In this document: positions 14,899 through 21,579 of the stretch, one piece after another | Position numbering within the stretch: position 1 is the first letter of the stretch | Layout: each line of letters begins with the position of its first letter | Origin: Nitrospirota bacterium | Lineage (GTDB): Bacteria; Nitrospirota; JACRHJ01 | Reading direction: 5' to 3' | Length of the DNA stretch: 22,045 nucleotides | Assembly: GCA_027328825.1 (NCBI GenBank) | Contig: DAHWTK010000016.1 | Coordinates: 1 to 22,045, forward strand | The notes under the pieces: model-generated | The model's input: only the letters and a program-made list of their open reading frames with translations | Database searches by the model: none | Told to the model about the DNA's origin: nothing | Position numbers and translations under genes: made by a program

Positions 14899-15029
14899 GG
14901 CGTAAGCCTTTTCCTGCCCTTTGCACGTCTGCGTTTAAGGACGAGCCTCCCGCCTGCGGTGGCCATCCTGCTCCTGAACCCGTGGGTGCGCTTCATCTTA
15001 AGTTTGCTTGGCTGGTATGTTATACTCAT
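14895..15029 (-). CDS. rpmH: 50S ribosomal protein L34
   Basis: A 44-residue frame (too short for many ORF callers) encodes MSITYQPSKLKMKRTHGFRS and continues through RMATAGGRLVLKRRRAKGRKR to LTP, the canonical L34 sequence. GGGAG lies eight bases before the ATG. It is the first gene of the leftward operon from the origin region, and its TAG stop overlaps the proposed rnpA start by three of four bases (ATAG). Confidence 0.97.
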   Translation of the reverse strand: MSITYQPSKLKMKRTHGFRSRMATAGGRLVLKRRRAKGRKRLTP

Positions 15030-15072
15030 TGGTCTTCTCCCTTAAAAATACGAGTCTTTTGTCAAAAAGGGT

Positions 15073-15101
15073 ATTATTGTCCAAAAAACGGGAAAAGTCA
15101 A
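15073..15101 (-). promoter_or_regulatory. Promoter for the rpmH-rnpA-yidD-yidC-mnmE operon
   Basis: On the - strand TTGACT (15101-15096) is followed after 17 bases by AATAAT (15078-15073). Each hexamer matches sigma70 consensus in five of six positions. The leader to the rpmH ATG would be about 37 bases. Confidence 0.65.
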
Positions 15102-15348
15102 GAATAGTATTTTAGGCTGCCGATAAAAATCCCATCCTTCATCCCCTAATTTAAATATAGAAAAATATAGTAACACTAATAGTCATCGGCTGTGAAAATG
15201 TGGGAAGCATGGATAACACCCTATAAAAGTAATGTAATGCCTCATTAAAATCCTGTGGGAAAACCGTGCTGTTCAGGACTTCCGGTAAGGCCTGAAACTG
15301 TCGTTTAAGATTTTGAAACTTCTTGAATTAACAGGTTTTTAAACTTTT

Positions 15349-15425
15349 CCGCCAAGGCAGAAATATCTTGATTAAGATACCCTTTATCTGTTAAGATGAC
15401 ATATTCTGCCTTTTTGCCGAGGCGG
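15349..15425. repeat. Long bulged inverted repeat with nested hairpin inside oriC
   Basis: AAGGCAG-AAATAT (15354-15366) pairs with ATATTCTGCCTT (15401-15412) with one bulged A, and outer CCGCC (15349-15353) can pair with GGCGG (15421-15425). The loop holds a perfect TATCTT-GATT-AAGATA hairpin (15364-15379). TTAAGAT occurs three times nearby (15305, 15372, 15391). Confidence 0.5.
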
Positions 15426-15443
15426 GCGAAACAAGGCGTTAAG

Positions 15444-15469
15444 GGCAGGTCAGGCCTGCCACTTTTTTA
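15444..15469 (+). terminator. Terminator-like hairpin within oriC
   Basis: GGCAGG (15444-15449), loop TCAGG and CCTGCC (15455-15460) are followed by ACTTTTTT. This is the shape of an intrinsic terminator reading rightward. No gene precedes it on the + strand, so it may insulate the origin, end a short RNA, or be a repeat fragment. Confidence 0.4.
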
Positions 15470-15607
15470 AATTTACAAAACAATGTAAAAACGAGGACTT
15501 AAACCCTGTGAAAAATAACGCGCCAGATGATGTTTTATATAACGGAACTAATTGAAATTAAATAAATATTTGAATTATCAACAGGTGTGGAAAACGGTGT
15601 GTGTAAC

Positions 15608-15626
15608 TTATAACCCGCGTTATAAT
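15608..15626 (+). promoter_or_regulatory. Candidate dnaA promoter -10 within an inverted repeat
   Basis: TTATAAC-CCGC-GTTATAA (15608-15625) is a perfect 7+4+7 inverted repeat whose right arm contains a consensus TATAAT (15621-15626), 50 bases before dnaA. The -35 position (TGTGTG, 15598-15603) is poor. The DnaA-box-like pair at 15575-15594 lies just upstream, consistent with autoregulation. Confidence 0.45.
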
Positions 15627-15675
15627 CAAAAAATCTTTTGACTCTCAATGTCTTCTTGGTTTATCAGGAAAGATT

Positions 15676-17076
15676 ATGCAGGAAGTGGTAAAGGATATAT
15701 GGTCTGAGGCGCAGGAGCTTATCTCGAGGGAGGTGAGCCGCCAGAATTTTGATACCTGGATACGCCCCGTAAGGCTGAAATCCATTGACTCGACAGGGGT
15801 TACCTTAAACGTCCCGAACAAGTTCTTCAAAGAGTGGCTGCTCGAACACTACTTTGAGCTCCTTACCCGCGTATTAAACGAAGTCCTCGAAAGGGACGAG
15901 ATCGCCATTTCGTTTCATATATCAAAGAGTTCCGGAATATCGGCGAATCATGGCGAGGTCTATGGGATAGAAGGGGCCGGGGCGGGAGACGGAAAAGACA
16001 TAACGCCAGCCCAGAACCAGGACGCGCCGGGGGCCGAAGCGCAGAAAATAAAAAAACCGCACGGGTTTAATCCAAAATATACCTTCAGTAATTTCGTCGT
16101 GGGCAAGTCCAACGAGTTCGCCCATGCCGCGGCCAAGGCCGTGGCCGAAAATCCGGCCAGAGCATATAACCCCCTGTTCGTGTACGGCGGCGTCGGCCTG
16201 GGCAAGACACATCTTCTATCCGCTATCTGCGCGTACATCAAGGAACACTCTCCGAAAACGAGGATAACGTTCCTCACGTCCGAAGAGTTCACGAACGAGC
16301 TTATAACGGCCATACACTACAACCGCATGACCGAATTTCGGAATAAATACAGAAATACCGACCTCCTGGTGATAGACGACATACAGTTCATCGCCGGAAA
16401 GGAGCGCACACAGGAGGAATTTTTCCACACGTTCAATACCTTGCACGAATATGGCAGGCAGATTGTCCTTTCCTCGGACCGCTTCCCGAAGGAGATGCCG
16501 GACATGGAAGAGCGCCTCCGGTCGCGCTTTGAGTGGGGTCTTATAGCGGATATTCAGCCCCCGGACATGGAGACGAAGGCGGCAATCGTCGCCAAGAAAG
16601 CGGAGCAGGAGGGGATAACCGTCCCCGAAGACGTGTCGATGTTCCTGGCAAACAACATCAGGTCGAATATAAGGGAGCTGGAAGGCTCTCTGATACGCCT
16701 CGGGGCATACGCATCCCTCACGGGCCGCCAGATAACCCTGGAGCTTGCCAGGGTGGTGCTGAGGGACATTATCGCCGAAAAGGAGCGGGTAATCGGCCTC
16801 GACGAGATAATAAAGCTCGTGGCCGACCACTTCCAGATAAAAATATCCGAGATAAAGTCCAAAAAACGCACCAAAAATCTCGTCCACCCGAGGCAGGTGG
16901 CGATGTATCTGTGCAGGACGGTCGCCGGCGGGTCGTTCCCGGAGGTCGGGAAGGCGTTCGGCGGCAAAGACCACACCACAGTGCTTCACGCATGTCGCCA
17001 GGTGGACGAAAGGCGCGCAAACGACATAAAGTTCGACGCCGAGGTGGAGGCCCTGGCGAAAGCGGTTAAGGGATAA
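15676..17076 (+). CDS. dnaA: Chromosomal replication initiator DnaA
   Basis: The 466-residue AAA+ initiator binds oriC boxes and melts the origin. Domain I (1-80) includes SREVSRQNFDTWIRP. A variable Gly/Ala/Gln-rich linker spans about 85-125. The AAA+ domain has Walker A GGVGLGKT (171-178), Walker B LLVIDDIQ (230-237) and the arginine-finger region ERLRSRFEWGL (about 279-289). Domain IV ends with the DNA-contacting GGKDHTTVLHACRQV. Length and motifs are normal. The ATG is supported by AGGAAAG six bases upstream. Only 19 bases separate it from dnaN, so they are probably co-transcribed from a promoter near 15621. Confidence 0.98.
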   Translation: MQEVVKDIWSEAQELISREVSRQNFDTWIRPVRLKSIDSTGVTLNVPNKFFKEWLLEHYFELLTRVLNEVLERDEIAISFHISKSSGISANHGEVYGIEGAGAGDGKDITPAQNQDAPGAEAQKIKKPHGFNPKYTFSNFVVGKSNEFAHAAAKAVAENPARAYNPLFVYGGVGLGKTHLLSAICAYIKEHSPKTRITFLTSEEFTNELITAIHYNRMTEFRNKYRNTDLLVIDDIQFIAGKERTQEEFFHTFNTLHEYGRQIVLSSDRFPKEMPDMEERLRSRFEWGLIADIQPPDMETKAAIVAKKAEQEGITVPEDVSMFLANNIRSNIRELEGSLIRLGAYASLTGRQITLELARVVLRDIIAEKERVIGLDEIIKLVADHFQIKISEIKSKKRTKNLVHPRQVAMYLCRTVAGGSFPEVGKAFGGKDHTTVLHACRQVDERRANDIKFDAEVEALAKAVKG

Positions 17077-17095
17077 AAAGGAGAAAGGGGACCCA

Positions 17096-18208
17096 ATGAA
17101 ATTTCAGATCAAAAGGGAAGAGTTCCTGAAGGGCCTGTCGAGGGTGCAGTCCGTGGCGGACAGGCGCAATACCATGCCGGTTTTGAGCAATGCCCTGATA
17201 GAGACCGTTGAAGGCGGGGGCATCGCCATTACCGCAACAGACCTCGAAATAGGCCTTAAGGGCGTTTACCAGGCGGAGGTGACCGAGCCGGGCGGGGTTA
17301 CGCTCTCGGCCAGGAAGCTTTTCGAGATTGTCCGGGAACTGCCGGAAGAAGACGTCTCGGTGGATAGCGCGGAGAACAACTGGGCCACCATAAGGAGCGG
17401 CAAGGCGACGTTCAAGTTTACCGGCCTCGCCAGGGAGGAATTCCCGACTCTGCCGGAGATGGAAGGAGCCGAATTTGTCCCGGTGGACCCGTTGCTCATG
17501 CACGAGCTTATACGAAAGACAATATTTGCCGCCGGAGACAACGACACGAGATACGTCTTGAACGGCATTTACATGGTCCTCTCCTCGAAAGATAACGGCT
17601 CCCAGATAGAGATGGTGGGCACGGATGGCCATCGCCTGGCCATCCTAAAGCGCAATATCTCCGCAAAAGCCGCCCCCGGCACGGCAATAATCCCCAAAAA
17701 GTCCGCCTCGGAATTAAAGAAGCTACTGGACGAGGGCGAGACGGATCTTATGATGGCGCTCTCCAAGAACCATATCGTCTTCCGCTTGGGCTCGCTTTAC
17801 ATGGTCACGCGCCTGATAGAAGGGAACTACCCGAACTACGAGCAGGTGATACCGACGTCCAACGACAAGTCCGTTTCTATTGAGAAGGCGCTTCTCACGG
17901 CTGCCTTAAGGCGCGTGTCGCTTCTCTCCCGCGAGCGCACTAACGCCGTAAAGTTCGTCCTGTCGAATGAAAAGGCGGCCCTTACGTCGCAGAACCCGGA
18001 GATGGGCGAGGCGAGGGAGGAGCTTCCGGTAGAATACAGCGGGGCCGAGCTTGAGGTAGGTTTCAATGCGAAATATCTGCTCGACGCGCTCTCCGTAATG
18101 GATCAGGACAAGGTGAGCCTGCTTTTGAAGGACAGCCTCTCGCCCTGCATCATAAGCCAGGCCGGCGGTGAGTCGTACAAATGCGTCGTGATGCCGATGC
18201 GGGTATGA
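17096..18208 (+). CDS. dnaN: DNA polymerase III beta subunit (sliding clamp)
   Basis: The 370-residue protein is the ring-shaped processivity clamp that encircles DNA. Family landmarks are the N-terminal MKFQIKREEFLKGLSRVQ and NTMPVLSNALIE, the central GTDGHRLA, and the C-terminal VMPMRV, which contributes to the hydrophobic partner pocket. Length fits the three-domain clamp. AAGGAG and GGGGA precede the ATG. It follows dnaA directly; the gap to gyrB is 281 bases and filled with repeats, so transcription into gyrB may be attenuated or use its own promoter. Confidence 0.98.
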   Translation: MKFQIKREEFLKGLSRVQSVADRRNTMPVLSNALIETVEGGGIAITATDLEIGLKGVYQAEVTEPGGVTLSARKLFEIVRELPEEDVSVDSAENNWATIRSGKATFKFTGLAREEFPTLPEMEGAEFVPVDPLLMHELIRKTIFAAGDNDTRYVLNGIYMVLSSKDNGSQIEMVGTDGHRLAILKRNISAKAAPGTAIIPKKSASELKKLLDEGETDLMMALSKNHIVFRLGSLYMVTRLIEGNYPNYEQVIPTSNDKSVSIEKALLTAALRRVSLLSRERTNAVKFVLSNEKAALTSQNPEMGEAREELPVEYSGAELEVGFNAKYLLDALSVMDQDKVSLLLKDSLSPCIISQAGGESYKCVVMPMRV

Positions 18209-18216
18209 ATTGAAAA

Positions 18217-18248
18217 TGTAGGGGCCGTACCTTCGTGTCGGCCCTGTA
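18217..18248. repeat. Dispersed-type imperfect hairpin (GTAGGGGCCG type)
   Basis: GTAGGGGCCG pairs imperfectly with CGGCCCTGTA around a CTTCG-containing loop. It is the first of a run of short palindromic elements in the dnaN-gyrB gap. A sequence sharing TGTAGGGGC recurs at 18311. Confidence 0.5.
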
Positions 18249-18257
18249 GTTGTCGTC

Positions 18258-18301
18258 ATTCCCGCCCTTCGACTTCGCTCAGGGCAGGCTCCGGCGGGAA
18301 T
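18258..18301. repeat. Nested palindromic repeat ATTCCCGCC...GGCGGGAAT
   Basis: Outer arms ATTCCCGCC (18258-18266) and GGCGGGAAT (18293-18301) enclose CTTCGACTTCGCTCAGGGC, a phrase common in short dispersed repeats of environmental genomes. It would extrude as a cruciform or RNA hairpin. Confidence 0.6.
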
Positions 18302-18310
18302 CCAGGGACT

Positions 18311-18336
18311 TGTAGGGGCACAATTTATTGCGCCCG
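18311..18336. repeat. Dispersed-type hairpin (TGTAGGGGC, second copy)
   Basis: GGGGCA and TGCGCCC form an imperfect stem around an AT-rich loop. The left edge repeats TGTAGGGGC seen at 18218. Confidence 0.45.
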
Positions 18337-18342
18337 CACTGC

Positions 18343-18370
18343 TGTCATTCCGAGCGTAGTCGAGGAATCC
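18343..18370. repeat. TGTCATTCCGAGCG-type dispersed repeat
   Basis: TGTCATTCCGAGCGTAGTCG followed by AGGAATCC is a well-known style of intergenic repeat with ATTCC/GGAAT ends. A partner-like segment in the reverse sense (GATCCCTCCGCTTCGGTCGG, from 18395) follows shortly. Confidence 0.55.
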
Positions 18371-18372
18371 AG

Positions 18373-18388
18373 TTGACTTAAAAGTCAA
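18373..18388. repeat. Perfect inverted repeat TTGACTT-AA-AAGTCAA
   Basis: Seven-base arms around AA, between two dispersed-type elements. It contains TTGACT, but no acceptable -10 was found at 16-18 bases, so it is not called a promoter. Confidence 0.5.
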
Positions 18389-18435
18389 AGGTAGATCCCT
18401 CCGCTTCGGTCGGGACGACAGGCAAAGTCGCCGTG

Positions 18436-18453
18436 TTCCCGCTTTCGCGGGAA
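18436..18453. repeat. TTCCCGC-TTTC-GCGGGAA hairpin
   Basis: A perfect seven-base-pair stem with a TTTC loop, followed by TGACGG. This is a common dispersed hairpin, 37 bases before gyrB. There is no T-run, so it is not an intrinsic terminator, but it may affect mRNA stability. Confidence 0.6.
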
Positions 18454-18489
18454 TGACGGCTGTAAGTATGGATTAAGGAGATATAAATA

Positions 18490-20916
18490 ATGGCCAAAGC
18501 GCCGGTGGAAGAGCGTTACGAGGCGGAACAGATAAAGGTCCTGGAGGGGCTGGAGGCGGTAAGGAAACGCCCTGCGATGTATATCGGCAGCACCTCCGTC
18601 CTCGGCCTGCATCACCTCGTCTATGAAGTCGTGGACAACTCCGTGGACGAAGCCCTTGCCGGATACTGCGAGAACATAAGCGTCATCATCCACATCGACA
18701 ACTCCGTTACCGTGGAGGACGACGGACGCGGCATACCCACGGGTATGCACCCGACGGAGGGGAAGCCCGCCGCGGAGGTTGCGCTGACGGTGCTCCATGC
18801 CGGAGGCAAGTTCGACAGCTCGTCCTACAAGGTGTCCGGCGGACTGCACGGCGTCGGCATATCCGTCGTCAACGCGCTTTCCGAATGGCTGGAGCTCGAG
18901 ATATGGCGTGACGGGAAGGCGTGGGAGCAGCGCTACGAACGCGGAACCCCCGCAACCCAGCTTACCGCCTCCGGCAATACGAAGAAGCGCGGGACAAAAG
19001 TTACGTTCAAACCGGACGGCCTGATTTTCGAGGAGACGGAATTCTCTTACGAGACGCTCTCCCAGAGACTCAGAGAGCTTGCCTTCCTGAACAAAGGCCT
19101 CAAAATATCCATAAAAGACGAGCGCTCGGAGAAGGAACACGAGTTTTTATACCAGGGAGGGATAGTCTCTTTCGTAGAGCATCTGAGCAAAAATAAAACC
19201 CCCCTTCACCCGAAACCCATATACATCGCAAAGGAAAAGGACGCGCTTATCCTCGAAGCCGCGCTACAGTATAACGACGGCTATGTGGAGAACCTCTATT
19301 CCTTCGCGAACAACATAAACACGCACGAAGGCGGCACGCACCTGATAGGTTTCAAATCCGCCCTTACGCGCGCAGTGAACAACTACGCGACGACGTCCGG
19401 CCTGGCCAAGAACCTGAAAGAGTCCATATCCGGCGACGACATCCGCGAAGGCCTGACGGCGGTAATCTCTGTAAAGCTCCCCAATCCGCAGTTTGAGGGC
19501 CAGACGAAAACGAAGCTCGGAAACTCCGAAGTCAAGGGCGTGGTGGATGGCGCGGTATACGACGCCCTCTCGACGTTCTTCGAGGAGAACCCTTCCGTTG
19601 CCAGGCGCATAACCGAGAAGGCAATTACGGCTTCCCGCGCAAGGGACGCCGCGAGGAAGGCCAGGGAACTTACAAGGCGCAAGGGGGCGCTGGACGGCGG
19701 CGGACTTCCCGGCAAGCTTGCGGACTGCTCCGAGAAAGACCCGTCCAAGAGCGAGCTTTTCCTTGTCGAGGGCGAGTCCGCGGGCGGCTCCGCCAAACAA
19801 GGCCGAAACCGCGCAGACCAGGCGATACTGCCGCTCAAGGGCAAGATACTGAACGTCGAGAAGGCGCGCTTCGACAAGATGCTCACCTCCGAGGAGGTTA
19901 AAGTCCTCATCACAGCGCTCGGCACGGGCATCGGCCCGGAGGACTTCAACCCGGACAAGGCGCGCTATCACAAAATAATAATCATGACGGACGCGGACGT
20001 GGACGGCGCGCACATCAGGACGCTGCTCCTTACTTTCTTCTTCCGCCAGATGCCCGCGCTTATCGAACGCGGACACCTCTACATCGCGCAGCCGCCGCTC
20101 TTCAAGGTCAAGAAGGGCAAGGCCGAGCGCTACATAAAGAACGAGGCGGAACTCGAGGAGTATTTAATAGACCAGGCGGTCGAGGATTTCGCGCTGAAAG
20201 ACGCCTCCGGCAAGGCAGATATTTCCGGCAGGCCGCTCGCCACGATAATAAAGAAGCTCTCGAACTATGAGAAGATCCTCCAGAGGATTGAGAGAAAAAA
20301 GAAGGAGCCGGAAATAATCCGTGCCCTCTCGCGGCATCCGGACTTAAACCGCCAGACACTGAAAGACCCGGCGGCGCTTAAGAATATAACGGAGTCGGCC
20401 AAGGCGTACATGGATGCGGCCTACCCCGGTTTTCTCTCGTCCCTGAACGCAATGCCTGCCGAAGGCAACGGCGGCGGATACGTCATCGAGGCGGAGCTGT
20501 CAAAGGACGGGCATACGCACAAGGTCGTTGTGGACGAAGAACTTGTCGGCTCGACGGAGTTCAGGGAACTTAAGGGCCTCTCCCCCGTCGCGCTTGGGCT
20601 TGGCCCCGCGCCGTATAATCTCGTCGAGAAGGGCGAGGAACACATATTAAATAACACCGGCGAGATGGTCGAATATGTATTCGCCGCCGGGAAAAAGGGA
20701 CTCGGCATCCAGCGTTACAAAGGGCTTGGCGAGATGAACCCGGAACAGCTCTGGGAGACGACCATGGCGCCGGAGAAGCGGCTCCTTTTGCAGGTGAAGG
20801 TGGAGGACGCCTACACCGCCGACGAGATATTCTCGACCCTCATGGGCGAGGACGTCGAGCAGAGAAAGCTCTTCCTCCAGGGCCACGCGATGGAAGTCAG
20901 GAACCTGGATATATAA
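18490..20916 (+). CDS. gyrB: DNA gyrase subunit B
   Basis: The 808-residue ATPase subunit of gyrase supplies energy for negative supercoiling. The GHKL domain shows EVVDNSVDEALAG (46-58), DDGRGIPTGMHP (77-88) and GGLHGVGISVVNAL. The TOPRIM domain shows LFLVEGESAGGSAKQGRNR (about 421) and MTDADVDGAHIR (about 499), with the metal-binding acids. A long segment at roughly 560-730 is the C-terminal insertion typical of Gram-negative GyrB, followed by RYKGLGEMNPEQLWETTM. The ATG is preceded by AAGGAG nine bases away. The next gene is not gyrA but an AT-rich insert. Confidence 0.98.
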   Translation: MAKAPVEERYEAEQIKVLEGLEAVRKRPAMYIGSTSVLGLHHLVYEVVDNSVDEALAGYCENISVIIHIDNSVTVEDDGRGIPTGMHPTEGKPAAEVALTVLHAGGKFDSSSYKVSGGLHGVGISVVNALSEWLELEIWRDGKAWEQRYERGTPATQLTASGNTKKRGTKVTFKPDGLIFEETEFSYETLSQRLRELAFLNKGLKISIKDERSEKEHEFLYQGGIVSFVEHLSKNKTPLHPKPIYIAKEKDALILEAALQYNDGYVENLYSFANNINTHEGGTHLIGFKSALTRAVNNYATTSGLAKNLKESISGDDIREGLTAVISVKLPNPQFEGQTKTKLGNSEVKGVVDGAVYDALSTFFEENPSVARRITEKAITASRARDAARKARELTRRKGALDGGGLPGKLADCSEKDPSKSELFLVEGESAGGSAKQGRNRADQAILPLKGKILNVEKARFDKMLTSEEVKVLITALGTGIGPEDFNPDKARYHKIIIMTDADVDGAHIRTLLLTFFFRQMPALIERGHLYIAQPPLFKVKKGKAERYIKNEAELEEYLIDQAVEDFALKDASGKADISGRPLATIIKKLSNYEKILQRIERKKKEPEIIRALSRHPDLNRQTLKDPAALKNITESAKAYMDAAYPGFLSSLNAMPAEGNGGGYVIEAELSKDGHTHKVVVDEELVGSTEFRELKGLSPVALGLGPAPYNLVEKGEEHILNNTGEMVEYVFAAGKKGLGIQRYKGLGEMNPEQLWETTMAPEKRLLLQVKVEDAYTADEIFSTLMGEDVEQRKLFLQGHAMEVRNLDI

Positions 20917-20970
20917 CGCCCCCTCAGTCCCCCTCTTAAGATAAGAGGGGGAAGCGAAGCAGGGGGAGTT
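20917..20970. repeat. Palindromic dispersed-type element between gyrB and the orphan gene
   Basis: CCCCCTCTTA (20929-20938), loop AGA and TAAGAGGGGG (20942-20951) make a perfect ten-base-pair hairpin, bracketed by CCCCCT (20919-20924) and AGGGGG (20961-20966). It starts directly after the gyrB stop and ends at the next ATG, providing AGGGGG as its ribosome site. It looks like a short MITE- or REP-like element. Confidence 0.65.
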
Positions 20971-21579
20971 ATGAAAGTTGGAATAGTCGTGGACGAAAAC
21001 GAAAAGCGAATAGCCGATTGGCTAGACCGAAAAAATCTCCGAGTAGAAGAATTTGCTAAAAAAGAGAAAAAAAAATCCAAAACACCCGATTTTCGAGTTT
21101 TCAAAGACGATGAATTTGCTTTCTTCTGCGAGGTCAAGACCATCGATTGCGATACATGGCTGGACGAGCAGCTTAGTGTAGTTCCATCAGGGACCATGGT
21201 AGAGAGGTTTAGGCGCGACCCTACTTATAATCGCCTAACAGATGATATACATACAGCAGTAGGACAATTTGAGGCCGTTAATCCGAATCGAAAGAATCTT
21301 AATGTATTAGCTTTTGTTAATCATGATAAAAAGTGCGGCTTTCTCGATTTATTAGGTGTTATAACGGGTGACTTTTTTTCGGAAGGTGGAGGCCGCCATC
21401 CGATTTTTGTTAAATATTCAAATGGGCGTATTAAAGAAGAAAAAAGAAAGATAGATTTTTATTTGTGGATAGATGATTTCAAACCAGAGCGTTTTCTCTT
21501 TTCAGATTTGTCAGATAAAAAAACAGAAAAATTGTGTAGCTATTTTGGTATGAACATCAAAGAAATAAAGGAAATATGA
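20971..21579 (+). CDS. Orphan PD-(D/E)XK nuclease-like protein inserted between gyrB and gyrA
   Basis: I do not recognise this 202-residue family. The motif TPDFRVFKDDEFAFFCEVKTI places P39-D40 fourteen residues before E54-V-K56, the PD-(D/E)XK active-site pattern of restriction-like nucleases. It is followed by a DDIHTAVGQF helix (residues 91-100) that could supply the often-seen glutamine, and a strand LNVLAFVNHD. No DNA-binding, helicase or methylase domain is attached. The gene is visibly AT-rich with many AAA, TTT and TTA codons, unlike its GC-rich neighbours, suggesting acquisition. A palindromic repeat supplies its ribosome site, and its stop overlaps gyrA's ATG (ATGA), so the two are coupled. 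Nuclease activity is an inference; it could instead be an inactive or regulatory relative. Confidence 0.7.
   Translation: MKVGIVVDENEKRIADWLDRKNLRVEEFAKKEKKKSKTPDFRVFKDDEFAFFCEVKTIDCDTWLDEQLSVVPSGTMVERFRRDPTYNRLTDDIHTAVGQFEAVNPNRKNLNVLAFVNHDKKCGFLDLLGVITGDFFSEGGGRHPIFVKYSNGRIKEEKRKIDFYLWIDDFKPERFLFSDLSDKKTEKLCSYFGMNIKEIKEI

Larger units (their letters stand above)
15030..15675. other. Probable chromosomal origin (oriC), gene-free interval between rpmH and dnaA
   Basis: No credible gene lies in these 646 bases, the classic oriC position between divergent rpmH and dnaA. DnaA-box-like sites include TTATCAACA (15575-15583) and TGTGGAAAA (15586-15594), each one mismatch from TTATCCACA or its complement, and TGTGAAAAA (15507-15515), which is one mismatch from TTATNCACA. 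A looser cluster in one orientation lies at 15191-15262 (TGTGAAAAT, TGTGGGAAG, CATGGATAA, TGTGGGAAA). AT-rich DNA at 15537-15580, next to the best boxes, could be the unwinding element. Hairpins occupy 15349-15425 and 15444-15469. Identification rests on gene order and motif clustering; base skew was not calculated. Confidence 0.75.

Noticed and set aside
18373..18397. Promoter for gyrB based on TTGACT at 18373
   Set aside because: No acceptable -10 at 16-18 bases; the hexamer is part of a palindrome.
18209..18489. CRISPR array in the dnaN-gyrB gap
   Set aside because: The repeats are different from one another and palindromic, with no regular direct-repeat and spacer pattern.
19264..20076. 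Antisense frame of 270 aa opposite gyrB
   Set aside because: Shadow of the TOPRIM-containing part of gyrB; no independent support.
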